Part shown: piece after piece, positions 43,191 to 52,717 of the stretch
How positions within the stretch are numbered: position 1 is the stretch's first letter
Layout of the letters: each line of letters starts with the position of its first letter
Source of the DNA: Comamonadaceae bacterium ALPHA2B
GTDB taxonomy: Bacteria > Pseudomonadota > Gammaproteobacteria > Burkholderiales > Burkholderiaceae_C
Length of the DNA: 64,000 nucleotides
Assembly: GCA_005503065.1 (NCBI GenBank)
Contig: SCOE01000011.1
Span: forward strand, 1 to 64,000
Direction of reading: 5' to 3'
Notes under the pieces: model-generated
Told to the model about the DNA's origin: nothing
Seen by the model: only the letters and a program-made list of their open reading frames with translations
Database searches by the model: none
Translations under genes and position numbers: made by a program

Positions 43191-44585
43191 ATGTCGAGCC
43201 TCACCCCTTCGCCCCACACGCCCGCCCTCAAGAAGGTGCTCGGCCCGCTGCAGCTCTGGGGCATCGCCGTCGGGCTGGTGATCTCGGGCGAATACTTCGG
43301 CTGGAGCTACGGCTGGAACACCGCCGGCACGCTGGGCTTCCTGGTCGCCACGGTGCTGGTGGCGGCGATGTACACCACCTTCATCTTCAGCTTCACCGAG
43401 CTGTCCACCGCCATCCCGCACGCGGGCGGTCCCTTCGCGTACGCGCGGCGCGCCTTCGGGCCGACGGGCGGCTTCATCGCCGGCTTCGCGACCCTGATCG
43501 AGTTCGTGTTCGCGCCGCCGGCCATCGCGCTGGCCATCGGCGCCTACCTGAACGTGCAGTTCCCGGGCATCAACGCCAAGTACATCGCGCTCGGTGCCTA
43601 CCTGGTGTTCATCGGGCTGAACTGGCTGGGCGTGGGCATCGCGGCGGCCTTCGAGCTCTTCGTCACGGTGCTGGCCATCGTGGAGCTGCTGGTCTTCATG
43701 GGCGTGGTGGCACCGGGCTGGTCGTGGGGCAACTTCGTCGCGCACGGCTGGGCGGGCGGCGACGTGCTCAACGGCACGGCGCTCTCGGGCATCTTCGCCT
43801 CCATCCCCTTCGCGATCTGGTTCTTCCTCGCCATCGAAGGCGCGGCGATGGCGGCCGAAGAGGCGCGCGACCCGCACCGCACGATTCCCGTGGCGTACAT
43901 CGCCGGCATCCTGACCCTGGTGCTGCTGGCCTTCGGCGTGATGGTGTTCGCAGGCGGCGTGGGCGACTGGCGCCAGCTCGCCAACATCAACGACCCGCTG
44001 CCGCAGGCGATGAAGGCCGTGGTCGGCGCCAGCAGCGGCTGGCTGCACATGCTGGTGTGGATCGGGCTCTTCGGCCTGGTGGCGAGCTTCCACGGGATCA
44101 TCATGGGCTACTCGCGGCAGATCTTCGCGCTGGCCCGCGCCGGCTACCTGCCGCGCTATTTCGCGGCGCTGAGCCCGCGCTTCGACACGCCGCACCGCGC
44201 GCTCATGGCCGGCGGCGTGATCGGCGTGCTGGCGATCTTCAGCGACGAGTGGGTGCAGTTCGGCGGCCAGACGCTGACGGCCAACATCGTGACGATGGCG
44301 GTGCTCGGGGCCATCGTGATGTACCTGGTGTCGATGGCCTCGCTGTTTCAACTGCGCCGCACCGAGCCCGGCTTGCCGCGCCCCTACCGTGCGCCCTTCT
44401 ACCCGGTGTTCCCGGCCATCGCGCTGGGCCTGGGCCTGGTGTGCCTGGGCGCGATGGTGTGGTTCAACGGCATGCTGACGCTGCTGTTCGCGGTGCTGAT
44501 GGCGCTGGCCTACGCGTATTTCCGAAGCACGGCCGCCCAGCGGGCCGCCGCCGCGCCCGACGATCTGCTGTCCACCCCCTCCTGA
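43191..44585 (+). CDS. eat: ethanolamine permease (APC family)
   Basis: 464 residues with twelve predicted helices of the amino acid-polyamine-organocation family. GLVISGEYFGWSYGWNTAGTLG at helix 1 and the FFLAIEGAAMAAEEARDPHR loop are typical of the Eat subgroup. Located 4 bases upstream of eutB, so it very probably imports ethanolamine for EutBC. No ribosome site is strong, but GGGAG occurs upstream of the ATG. Confidence 0.9.
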   Translation: MSSLTPSPHTPALKKVLGPLQLWGIAVGLVISGEYFGWSYGWNTAGTLGFLVATVLVAAMYTTFIFSFTELSTAIPHAGGPFAYARRAFGPTGGFIAGFATLIEFVFAPPAIALAIGAYLNVQFPGINAKYIALGAYLVFIGLNWLGVGIAAAFELFVTVLAIVELLVFMGVVAPGWSWGNFVAHGWAGGDVLNGTALSGIFASIPFAIWFFLAIEGAAMAAEEARDPHRTIPVAYIAGILTLVLLAFGVMVFAGGVGDWRQLANINDPLPQAMKAVVGASSGWLHMLVWIGLFGLVASFHGIIMGYSRQIFALARAGYLPRYFAALSPRFDTPHRALMAGGVIGVLAIFSDEWVQFGGQTLTANIVTMAVLGAIVMYLVSMASLFQLRRTEPGLPRPYRAPFYPVFPAIALGLGLVCLGAMVWFNGMLTLLFAVLMALAYAYFRSTAAQRAAAAPDDLLSTPS

Positions 44586-44589
44586 GCCA

Positions 44590-45987
44590 ATGCGCTACCG
44601 CACCACCATCGACGGCCACGTCTTCGCGTTCGAGGACCTGAAGCAGGTCATGGCCTGCGCCAGCCCCGCGCGTTCGGGCGACTACCTGGCCGGCATCGGC
44701 GCCGCGACGGCGCAGCAGCGCATGGCGGCGCGCCACGTGCTGGCCGAGACGCCGCTCGCGCAGTTCCTCACCGAGGCGCTGGTGCCCTACGAGAGCGACA
44801 ACATCACGCGGCTCGTGATCGACACGCACGATGCGCCGGCCTTCGTGCCGGTGGCGCACCTCACCGTGGGCGACTTCCGCAACTGGCTGCTGTCCGAGCG
44901 CGCGACGCCCGCCGTGCTGACGGCGCTGGCACCGGGCCTCACGCCCGAGATGGCGGCGGCGGTGTCGAAGCTGATGCGCAACCAGGACCTGATCGCGGTG
45001 GCGAAGAAGTGCCACGTGGTCTCGCGTTTTCGCGACACGCTGGGGCTGCCGGGGCACCTGGCGGTGCGGCTGCAGCCCAACCACCCGACGGACGACCTGC
45101 GCGGCATCGCCGCTTCGACGCTGGACGGCCTGCTCTACGGCGCCGGCGACGCGGTGATCGGCATCAACCCCGCGTCGGACAGCCTGCCCGTGCTGGACAG
45201 GCTGCTGCGCATGCTCGACGAACTGATCGCGCGCTTCGAGATCCCCACGCAGAGCTGCGTGCTCACGCACGTCACCAACACGCTGCGGCTGGCGCAGGAA
45301 GGCGCGCCGGTCGACCTGGTCTTCCAGTCCATCGGCGGGACCGAGAAGACGAACCGCTCCTTCGGCGTCACGCCCGAGCTGCTCGACGAGGCCCATGCCG
45401 CGGCGCAGGCCCTCGGGCGCGGCACCGTGGGCGACAACTGCATGTATTTCGAGACCGGCCAGGGCAGCGCCCTGTCGGCCGACGCGAACTTCGGCGTCGA
45501 CCAGCAGACCTGCGAGGCGCGGGCCTATGGGCTGGCGCGGCGCTACCGCCCGCTGCTGGTCAACACCGTGGTCGGCTTCATCGGCCCGGAGTACCTGTTC
45601 GACGGCAAGCAGATCATCCGCGCCGGCCTGGAAGACCATTTCTGCGGCAAGCTGCTGGGCCTGCCGATGGGCTGCGACGTCTGCTACACCAACCATGCCG
45701 AGGCCGACCAGGACGACATGGACACGCTGCTGGTGCTGCTGGGCACCGCAGGCCTGAACTTCATCATGGGCGTGCCCGGCGCCGACGATGTGATGCTCAA
45801 CTACCAGAGCACCTCCTTCCACGACGCGCTCTTCGTGCGCGAGACGCTGGGCCTGCAGCGCGCGCCCGAGTTCGAGGCCTGGCTCCAGCGCATGCGCATC
45901 ACCGGGGGCGAAGGCCGGCTGCTGCCGCCCGCGGCGAACCGCTTGCTGACGGACATACGCGGCCTGTCGGCGCTGGCTGCACCATGA
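44590..45987 (+). CDS. eutB: ethanolamine ammonia-lyase large subunit
   Basis: 465 residues, near the usual 453. Adenosylcobalamin-dependent enzyme splitting ethanolamine to acetaldehyde and ammonia. Recognised from AIGPEYLFDG-like VGFIGPEYLFDGKQI, LGLPMGCDVCYTNHAEADQDD and NFIMGVPGADDVMLNYQSTS, which build the TIM-barrel active site. It overlaps eutC by 4 bases. No microcompartment shell genes lie in the window. Confidence 0.95.
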   Translation: MRYRTTIDGHVFAFEDLKQVMACASPARSGDYLAGIGAATAQQRMAARHVLAETPLAQFLTEALVPYESDNITRLVIDTHDAPAFVPVAHLTVGDFRNWLLSERATPAVLTALAPGLTPEMAAAVSKLMRNQDLIAVAKKCHVVSRFRDTLGLPGHLAVRLQPNHPTDDLRGIAASTLDGLLYGAGDAVIGINPASDSLPVLDRLLRMLDELIARFEIPTQSCVLTHVTNTLRLAQEGAPVDLVFQSIGGTEKTNRSFGVTPELLDEAHAAAQALGRGTVGDNCMYFETGQGSALSADANFGVDQQTCEARAYGLARRYRPLLVNTVVGFIGPEYLFDGKQIIRAGLEDHFCGKLLGLPMGCDVCYTNHAEADQDDMDTLLVLLGTAGLNFIMGVPGADDVMLNYQSTSFHDALFVRETLGLQRAPEFEAWLQRMRITGGEGRLLPPAANRLLTDIRGLSALAAP

Positions 45988-46790
45988 ACGATGCCGACCC
46001 GCCCCTGGTGACGCCCAACCCCTGGCAGGACTGGCGCCAGGCCACGCCCGCGCGACTGGCGCTGGGCCGTGCCGGCGCCGGCATGCCCACCGACGAGACG
46101 CTGCGCTTCGGCTGGGCGCATGCCCTGGCGCGCGACGCCATCCACGCAGCGCTCGACGTCGACGCCCTCGCGGCGCAACTCGGCGACGACGGTTGGACGG
46201 TGGCACGCGCCCGCAGCCGGGCGACCGACCGCACCGCCTACCTGCGCCGCCCGGACCTCGGCCGGCAGCTCGATCCGCAGGATGCCGAGGCCCTGCGTGC
46301 CCTGCCGCGCAGCGCCGCCTGCGACCTGGCCGTGGTGGTGGGCGACGGCCTGTCCTCCCTGGCCGTCGAGCGTCAGGCGCGCCCGCTGCTGCAGGCGCTC
46401 AAGACCCTGCTGCCCGAGAACCTGGTGTTGGCGCCGCTCGTCATCGCCACGCAGGCACGCGTGGCGCTGGCCGACGAGGTGGGCGAGATCTTTGACGCGC
46501 GCCTGGCGGTGATCCTCATCGGCGAGCGGCCCGGCCTGAGCTCGCCCGACAGCCTGGGCATCTACCTCACGCACGCGCCCCGGCGCGGCCGGAACGACGC
46601 CGAGCGCAACTGCATCTCCAACGTGCGGCCCGAGGGCCTCGCACCCGCGCTCGCGGCCGCCAAGCTGGCCTGGCTGGTGCGAGAGGCCTTGAGGCGCGGG
46701 CTGAGCGGCGTGGAACTCAAGGACGAAAGCGATCGGGCTGTGCTCGACGACGACGGCGGCGCCGCCGCGTCACCGCGCATCAGTACTTGA
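45984..46790 (+). CDS. eutC: ethanolamine ammonia-lyase small subunit
   Basis: 268 residues. Cobalamin-binding small subunit with DLAVVVGDGLSSLAVERQA, VIATQARVALADEVGE, LIGERPGLSSPDSLGIYLTH and RNCISNVRPEGL. Start at 45984 overlaps the eutB stop (ATGA); the upstream in-frame extension is only an overlapping frame of eutB. The C-terminus overlaps the convergent gene at 46780 by 11 bases. Confidence 0.95.
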   Translation: MNDADPPLVTPNPWQDWRQATPARLALGRAGAGMPTDETLRFGWAHALARDAIHAALDVDALAAQLGDDGWTVARARSRATDRTAYLRRPDLGRQLDPQDAEALRALPRSAACDLAVVVGDGLSSLAVERQARPLLQALKTLLPENLVLAPLVIATQARVALADEVGEIFDARLAVILIGERPGLSSPDSLGIYLTHAPRRGRNDAERNCISNVRPEGLAPALAAAKLAWLVREALRRGLSGVELKDESDRAVLDDDGGAAASPRIST

Positions 46791-47133
46791 TCTGCACGCC
46801 GGCCTTGACGCCGTGCTTGTCCTTCCCGTCGGACTCGGCGCCGGCCGAGAACGACACATTGCCGCCCGTGCTGCCGCCGACCGAATAGGTCGGGCGCGTG
46901 CTGGAGGTGTCCATGCCGCCATAAAGGCTGCTGCCGTCCTTGCGCTGGACACCGACGGCAGCGCCGTGCGCTTCCACCGAGGTCTCGGTCGGCGACACCT
47001 TGGGGGCGATGTAGACGGAGCCCTTGTCGTCGCTGTCGATGGGGAGCTTGGGCTCCTCGGCGTTGGCCAGCACCGGCGCCAAGGCCAGCACCAGAAGGGC
47101 GAAGGTGAACGAAGGGAATGCGGAAGTTGGCAT
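46780..47133 (-). CDS. small exported hypothetical protein
   Basis: 117 residues. The signal peptide is at 1-26 (FALLVLALAPVLANAEE). The mature part is Gly/Ser-rich and strand-like, with SSLYGGMDTSSTRPTYSVGG and ending in VKAGVQIKY, whose terminal aromatic is reminiscent of outer-membrane proteins, but the length is too short for a barrel. Start chosen at the signal peptide; longer in-frame starts exist. Unknown function. Confidence 0.65.
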   Translation of the reverse strand: MPTSAFPSFTFALLVLALAPVLANAEEPKLPIDSDDKGSVYIAPKVSPTETSVEAHGAAVGVQRKDGSSLYGGMDTSSTRPTYSVGGSTGGNVSFSAGAESDGKDKHGVKAGVQIKY

Positions 47134-47299
47134 GGCGGACGGCGCCGGCAGGCTGGCGCCCGCGCAGCCGTGCATCGATGCCGTCGACTGTTGCAGAGCC
47201 TGGATGCCCCGGCTGTCGGACGGCATCCTGTCCGGCAGCGATGCCGTGACGCAGGGGCCTCCCTATGATGTGTCGATCCAACGATTCCAGGAGACAACC

Positions 47300-47890
47300 A
47301 TGCCCGCCCGTTACCCGCTCGCCGAACTCCAGGACCTGCCCGAGGACATCCGCGCCAAGGTGCTGGAGGTCCAGGAAAAGGCCGGCTTCGTGCCCAACGT
47401 GTTCCTCGCCCTCGCCCGCCGGCCGGCCGAATGGCGTGCCTTCTTCGCCTACCACGATGCGCTGATGGAGCCCGAGAGCGTGGGCCGCACGAGCTCGCTC
47501 ACCAAGGGCGACCGCGAGATGATCGTCACCACCACCAGCGCCGCCAACCAGTGCCTGTATTGCGTGGTGGCGCACGGCGCGCTGCTGCGCATCTACGAGA
47601 AGAAGCCGCTCGTGGCCGACCAGGTGGCGGTGAACTGGCGCAAGGCCGACATCACGCCGCGCCAGCGTGCGATGCTGGCCTTCGCGATGAAGGTCTGCGA
47701 ACGCTCGCACGAGGTCGACGATGCCGATTTCGAGGCCCTGCATGCGCACGGCTTCGACGACGAGGACATCTGGGACATCGCCGCGATCACCGCCTTCTTC
47801 GGCCTGTCGAACCGCATGGCGAGCTTCAGCGGCATGCAGCCCAACCCGGAGTTCTTCCTGATGGGCCGGGTGCCGCGCGAGAAGAAGTGA
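47300..47890 (+). CDS. peroxidase-related (AhpD-like) protein
   Basis: 196 residues of the uncharacterised peroxidase-related family in the AhpD-like fold. The redox motif is C85-x2-C88 in CLYCVVAHG, with H92 as the usual relay; the conserved KGDREMIVTTTSAANQ precedes it. CAGGAGAC stands before the ATG. It would act in the cytoplasm on peroxides or as a carboxymuconolactone decarboxylase-like enzyme. No operon partner. Confidence 0.9.
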   Translation: MPARYPLAELQDLPEDIRAKVLEVQEKAGFVPNVFLALARRPAEWRAFFAYHDALMEPESVGRTSSLTKGDREMIVTTTSAANQCLYCVVAHGALLRIYEKKPLVADQVAVNWRKADITPRQRAMLAFAMKVCERSHEVDDADFEALHAHGFDDEDIWDIAAITAFFGLSNRMASFSGMQPNPEFFLMGRVPREKK

Positions 47891-47904
47891 AGGCTGCCCG
47901 CCAA

Positions 47905-47964
47905 TTGCTATCTTTTCGATAGCTGCTTGCGCAGGCGCAGCGGGCGCTGCAGGCCGATTTGGCT
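47905..47964 (+). repeat. family-1 double-palindrome repeat, copy E
   Basis: TTGCTATCTTTTCGATAGC, then a spacer whose second palindrome is weak, then GCGGGCGCTGCAGGCCGATTTGG. It occupies most of the gap between two convergent genes. Confidence 0.85.
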
Positions 47965-47971
47965 TGGAATA

Positions 47972-49717
47972 TCAGCCCGCCGCCGCGGCGCGGCAGCGCC
48001 CGAAGGCATCGAGCGCCGGCTTGTAGGTCGGCGTCTTCACATCCATCAGGCCGAGCACCGTCGGGTACAGGTTGTCGTGCGTCAGTTCGGCGTCCTTGCC
48101 GCTGCGCAGGCACGCATCGGTGATGCCCTCGCGCCGGCCGAGGCCGCCGTCGAGCCACGCCACGAAGGGCACGTGCTTCTGCACCTCGGGCGCCAGGTTG
48201 TAGGGCATGCCGTGCAGGTACAGCCCGTACTCGCCCAGCGATTCGCCGTGGTCGCTCATGTAGACCAGGCCGGTCTGGTAGCGGCCGGATTGCGACTTCA
48301 GCCAGTCGATGGTGCCGGCCAGGAAATGGTCGGTGTAGGCGATGGTGTTGTCGAAGGCGTTCATCAGCTCGGCATGGCTGCACTCCGACAGGGTGTTGGT
48401 GCGGCACTCGGGCTGGAAGCGCTTGAGCGCCTCGCTCGAGCGCTTGTAGTACGCCGGGCCGTGGCTGCCGAGCTGGTGCATCACCAGCACCACGCCCTTG
48501 GCGGTGCGCTCGGGCGGCAGTGCGGCGACGCGCTGGTCCAGGCCCTTGAGCATCACCTCGTCCAGGCACTCGTCGCCGCTGCACAGCGACGGGTAGGCCG
48601 CCTGCTGCTTCGCGTCGTTGGCCTGCACGTTGGGCACGCGCACGCACACGCCCTTGCAGCCGGCCTGGTTGTCGATCCACAGCACCGCCAGGCCGGCCGC
48701 CTGCAGCACGTCGAGCAGGTTCTCGTACTCGTTCTTGCGCGACTCGTAGCCCTGCTTGCCCAGGTGCGAGAACATGCACGGCACCGAGGCCAGCGTGTTG
48801 GTGCCGCAGGAGTGCACGTTGGCGAAGCTCACCACCTGGCGCGCGGCCAGCTCGGGATTGGTGTCGCGCGCATAGCCATTCAGCGAGAAGTGGTCGGCAC
48901 GGGCCGTTTCGCCGACGACGAGCACGAGCATCGGCGGCTTGGCCTGGCCGGCGTAGCTCGCGCCCAGGGCCGTCCCGGCGGTGATGGGCACCAGCTTGTG
49001 GCTGCGCTGGAACATCGGCCGCGCCAGCGCCGCACCGGCCGAATACACGCTGGCCAGCGGGTTCATCATGTAGCGCACATGGGGCTCGTTGCGCATCAGC
49101 GGCGCCAGCGTGCGCGACATCGCCATGCCGCCTGCCACCACCGCCGCGATGGCAACGAGGAAAAGCACCGCGTTGCGCCACAGCCGCGACCACCAGCGCT
49201 CGGCGAAGACCGGCACGCGCCACAGCCATACCACGGCCGGCACGGACACCAGCAGCACGCTCCCGAGCATCGACAGGCTCAACAGGTCGCGCGCCTCGCC
49301 CGGATCGGTCTGCATCACGTTGGCCGCCATCGACGGGTCCATCACCATGCGGTAGGCGAACATGTAGTACTGCACCAGGGCTGCCACGACCACCAGCAGC
49401 ATCCACAGCGGCTTCATCCAGCGCGACCAGGCGGTGAGCGCCAGCAGCGCCACCGTGCCGGCCAGCAGCAGCCAGGCCATGCCGACGATCGAGAACAGGT
49501 ACACGCTCGGCGCGCGGCCAATGCGCGCCAGATCGAGCCACAGCGGCCAGTTGGCGGCCAGCAGCAGGTAGAGCGACAGGGTCAGCACGATGGCGCGGAT
49601 CGACCTCGGGCGGGTCATCCAGCCATCGAGCGAGGCGATGAAAGATCGGAAATTCGTGGAGAAGGCGCCGGCATCGATGCGCGATGGCGGCAGGTGCACG
49701 GGAGGCAGGGCAGACAT
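47972..49717 (-). CDS. eptA: phosphoethanolamine--lipid A transferase
   Basis: 581 residues. Five N-terminal helices (about 42-200) anchor a periplasmic alkaline phosphatase-fold domain. Metal and nucleophile residues: E270 in VVGETARADHF, T308 in SCGTNTLASVPCMFS, and the YMSDHGESLGE and LHGMPYNLAP motifs. It adds phosphoethanolamine to lipid A and can give polymyxin resistance. A PAP2 gene lies upstream in the same direction, and a divergent two-component system is adjacent. Confidence 0.93.
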   Translation of the reverse strand: MSALPPVHLPPSRIDAGAFSTNFRSFIASLDGWMTRPRSIRAIVLTLSLYLLLAANWPLWLDLARIGRAPSVYLFSIVGMAWLLLAGTVALLALTAWSRWMKPLWMLLVVVAALVQYYMFAYRMVMDPSMAANVMQTDPGEARDLLSLSMLGSVLLVSVPAVVWLWRVPVFAERWWSRLWRNAVLFLVAIAAVVAGGMAMSRTLAPLMRNEPHVRYMMNPLASVYSAGAALARPMFQRSHKLVPITAGTALGASYAGQAKPPMLVLVVGETARADHFSLNGYARDTNPELAARQVVSFANVHSCGTNTLASVPCMFSHLGKQGYESRKNEYENLLDVLQAAGLAVLWIDNQAGCKGVCVRVPNVQANDAKQQAAYPSLCSGDECLDEVMLKGLDQRVAALPPERTAKGVVLVMHQLGSHGPAYYKRSSEALKRFQPECRTNTLSECSHAELMNAFDNTIAYTDHFLAGTIDWLKSQSGRYQTGLVYMSDHGESLGEYGLYLHGMPYNLAPEVQKHVPFVAWLDGGLGRREGITDACLRSGKDAELTHDNLYPTVLGLMDVKTPTYKPALDAFGRCRAAAAG

Positions 49718-49774
49718 CCGACGAGCGTAGGCAGAGGCACTGAAACCTCCCTGAACACCTGCCTCAGGATTCGT

Positions 49775-50485
49775 TCAGGCGGACGCGCCAGCCCGTGCCA
49801 CCGCCTCGGCACGGGCCGTGCGGCGATCCCTCCAGGCCCGGGCCAGCGCGTCGGTGGCGCCGCCCACCACCCAGCAGATCCACGCCGTCCAGAGGGTGTG
49901 GCTGAGGTAGTGCGCACCGCGCATCTGCTGCCCCAGGCCGAAGACCGCACCCGCCAGCAGCGTGAGCGCGAGCCAGATCGCGGCTGCGCGCGGTGCATGC
50001 CGCCGCAGCACGAACCAGCCGCCCAGGAAGGCGAAGGCGGCCGAGGCGTGGCCGGCCGGGAAGCATCCGCCCGGGCCGCCGTCGCGCGCGCTCCAGTCCC
50101 AGTGCGACACATAGGCCGCCACACCACCGAAGGCCTGGATGTCCCAGGGACAGCTGGTGTGGTTGGCATGCTTGAGCAGGGTGATCGCGCCCACCGACGC
50201 CAGCACGCCCAGCACGAGCTGCCAGCGCTCGCCGCGCGAGAGGCGACGCAGCACACCCACCGGCCACCACACCGTCAGCAGCAGGGCGATGACGAGGACC
50301 CAGCTGAGGTTCTTTCCGCCCTGGTGCACGACGCCGGCGAGCCACCAGTTCTGGCGCAGCGGAAAGCCGAAGGGCGTGCCGAAGAGACCGGCTGCCCAGA
50401 GGTCGGCGCCCGCCGCGTCCCAGGCGAGCAGCAGGACCAGGGCCACGAGCGTGACGGGGAGGAACGGGGAATTGCGAAAGCGCAT
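49775..50485 (-). CDS. PAP2-family lipid phosphatase
   Basis: 236 residues, about six predicted helices. Acid phosphatase motif elements are seen at LKHANHTSCPWD, CFPAGHASAAFAFLGGW (the PSGH-type motif with Ala in place of Ser) and RGAHYLSHTLW. LpxE-like or undecaprenyl-pyrophosphate phosphatase activity is possible. It lies 57 bases upstream of eptA on the same strand, which supports a role in lipid A or related lipids. The start is uncertain; 50485 gives a sensible first helix. Confidence 0.82.
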   Translation of the reverse strand: MRFRNSPFLPVTLVALVLLLAWDAAGADLWAAGLFGTPFGFPLRQNWWLAGVVHQGGKNLSWVLVIALLLTVWWPVGVLRRLSRGERWQLVLGVLASVGAITLLKHANHTSCPWDIQAFGGVAAYVSHWDWSARDGGPGGCFPAGHASAAFAFLGGWFVLRRHAPRAAAIWLALTLLAGAVFGLGQQMRGAHYLSHTLWTAWICWVVGGATDALARAWRDRRTARAEAVARAGASA

Positions 50486-50632
50486 CGAGAGCAGGAAAAG
50501 CGCGCGCGAGGCGCCGCCACCGAGGCGCCATCCGGCCTCGAGCAGCGACGATAGGCCCGGGCCATGAACCCAGCCTGAAAGCTCCCGCACCGACGTAGAC
50601 TCGCGCCACCCCAGCCGCCAAGGACTCCACCC

Positions 50633-51307
50633 GTGCGCATCCTCCTCGTCGAAGACGACACCACGCTGTCCGATGCCGTGTGCAGCTACCTGCGCGCCAA
50701 GGCCTTCGTGGTCGATGCGGTGCCGAGCCTGGCGCAGGCCCGCGGATCGCTCCTCTCGGCTCAGTACGCGGCCATCCTGCTGGACCTGCACCTGGGCGAC
50801 GGCGATGGCCTGCAGCTGCTGCCCGAGATCCGTGCGCTGCGCGAGAAGCCCATCGTCATCGTGCTCACCGCGCGCGACCAGGTGACCGATCGCATCCGCG
50901 GCCTGGATGCCGGCGCCGACGACTACCTCATCAAGCCCTACGACCCTGCGGAACTGCTGGCGCGACTGCGCGCCGTGGAGCGTCGCCGCAGCACCAGCCA
51001 GTCGGCCGTGGTCAAGCTCGGCGCGCTGGAGATCGACCTGAGCAACGACCTGGTGCGCAAGCGCGGCGCGTCGGTCCCCCTCACGCAGAAGGAATGGGCG
51101 CTGCTGCGCGTGATGGCGACGCGGCCCGAGCGCATCCACACCCGCGAGGCGCTGCAGGACGCGCTTTACGGCTACGACGACGAGACCGACAGCAACACGC
51201 TGGAGGTCTTCATCAGCCGGCTGCGCCGCAAGCTGGGCCGCGCGCACATCCAGACGCTGCGCGGGCTGGGCTACCGGCTCGCCTTCTCGGAAGCCGACGA
51301 GGAATGA
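50633..51307 (+). CDS. OmpR/PhoB-family response regulator (PmrA-like)
   Basis: 224 residues. Receiver with D51 (LLDLHLGDGDG), VLTARDQ and YLIKP; winged helix with PLTQKEWALLRVMA and LRGLGYRLAF. GTG start at 50633 with AAGGA seven bases upstream. Divergent from the PAP2-eptA pair, so those genes are the probable targets. Cotranscribed with the kinase gene 34 bases downstream. Confidence 0.92.
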   Translation: MRILLVEDDTTLSDAVCSYLRAKAFVVDAVPSLAQARGSLLSAQYAAILLDLHLGDGDGLQLLPEIRALREKPIVIVLTARDQVTDRIRGLDAGADDYLIKPYDPAELLARLRAVERRRSTSQSAVVKLGALEIDLSNDLVRKRGASVPLTQKEWALLRVMATRPERIHTREALQDALYGYDDETDSNTLEVFISRLRRKLGRAHIQTLRGLGYRLAFSEADEE

Positions 51308-51341
51308 TGCGCATCGCGACTGCCTGCAGGACCGTGCGCTG

Positions 51342-52706
51342 ATGGGCCTGCTCTCGCGCGCGCGTGCGCTGCCCGCCGCGGTCGACTCGCTGGCCGGCCG
51401 GCTGGCGCGCACGCTGATCCTGTCGGTGGGCAGTGTCTGGCTGGCGTGCGTGCTGGGCGTCGTCTGGTACATCGATCGCGAGATCAACTACAACTTCGAC
51501 AACGAACTGGTGGAAGTGGCGCACCGCATGTTCGACATCGCGATCGAGCAATACGACGCCGTGTCCAAGGGCCGCGAGCCGACGCAGCCGCTGATCGCGC
51601 CGCCGCCGCTGTTCATCGAGGACGAGGTGATCTACCAGATCGTCAATGGCGGCACGCGCGTGCTGCAGCGCTCCTCGAATGCGCGGCCCGACATCTTCGA
51701 CGTGCCGCTGGCCCCGGGGTTCGCCAACAACCGGCCCGACTGGCGGATCTACACCGTGCGCCATCCCACGCGCGACCTGTACATGCAGGTGGCCGACCCG
51801 ATCGAGGAACGCCGCCACGCGGTGAACCGCACGCTGCTCGGCCTGATCGTGGCCATGGGCGCGGTGCTGCCGCTGCTGGCGCTGGTGCTTCGCCAGATCG
51901 CCCGGCGCGAGCTGCGCGTGCTGCAGCGGCTGGCCGGCGAGATCAGCGTGCGCAGCAGCGTCGACCTGCGGCCCATCACGCTGCCCGGCCTGCCGCACGA
52001 ACTGCGCTCGGTGGCCGACGACGTGAACCGGCTGCTCGAACGCCTGTCGCACGCACTCGACGTGGAGCGCGCGCTGGCCGCCAACGCGGCGCATGAGCTT
52101 CGCACGCCGCTGGCGGCGGCACGGCTGCGCCTGCAGACCGCGCTGGAGCATGACCTGGCGCGCAGCGACGTCGAGGCGGCGCTGCACGCGCTGCAGACGC
52201 TGAGCCATCGCACCGAGAAGCTCCTGCAGCTCTCGCGGGCCGAATCCGGCGCTTCGCTCGCGCGCACGCCGGTCGACCTGGTGCGCCTGGCCGGCACCGT
52301 GGCCGAGGAGTTCTGGCACGACGCCCGCATCGCGAACCGGCTGCACCTGAACGTGCCCGACGAGGCCGTGCCGCCGGCGCGCGGCGACGTCGACGCGCTG
52401 GCCATCGCCCTGCGCAACCTGATCGAGAACGGGCTGCGCTACAGCCGGGACGGGAGGGTGGAGCTCGCGGTCGAACTGCCCTGCATGCTGGTCGTGCGCG
52501 ACGACGGCCCCGGCGTCACGGCCGACCAGCTGCAGACGCTCAGGCAGCGCCACGTGCGGCACAGCGACGACCAGGCCGGCTACGGGCTGGGCATGTCCAT
52601 CGTGTCGACCATCGTGCAGCAGCACGAGGCGACCCTGGAACTCAGTTCGCCGCCGCCCGGCGCGCAATCGGGCTTCGAGGCGAGGATCGTGCTGCAGCCG
52701 GCCTGA
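51342..52706 (+). CDS. sensor histidine kinase (PmrB/QseC-like)
   Basis: 454 residues. Helices at about 23-43 and 165-184 bracket a periplasmic domain of about 120 residues that has many acidic groups (VSKGREPTQ, EDEVIYQIVN, NNRPDWRI). H box with H251 (ANAAHELRTPLA), N box NLIENGLRYSRDG, G boxes DDGPGV and GYGLGMSIV. Partner of the adjacent regulator. A cationic peptide or metal signal is plausible from the eptA context but not shown. Confidence 0.92.
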   Translation: MGLLSRARALPAAVDSLAGRLARTLILSVGSVWLACVLGVVWYIDREINYNFDNELVEVAHRMFDIAIEQYDAVSKGREPTQPLIAPPPLFIEDEVIYQIVNGGTRVLQRSSNARPDIFDVPLAPGFANNRPDWRIYTVRHPTRDLYMQVADPIEERRHAVNRTLLGLIVAMGAVLPLLALVLRQIARRELRVLQRLAGEISVRSSVDLRPITLPGLPHELRSVADDVNRLLERLSHALDVERALAANAAHELRTPLAAARLRLQTALEHDLARSDVEAALHALQTLSHRTEKLLQLSRAESGASLARTPVDLVRLAGTVAEEFWHDARIANRLHLNVPDEAVPPARGDVDALAIALRNLIENGLRYSRDGRVELAVELPCMLVVRDDGPGVTADQLQTLRQRHVRHSDDQAGYGLGMSIVSTIVQQHEATLELSSPPPGAQSGFEARIVLQPA

Positions 52707-52717
52707 CGAGGCCCCGA

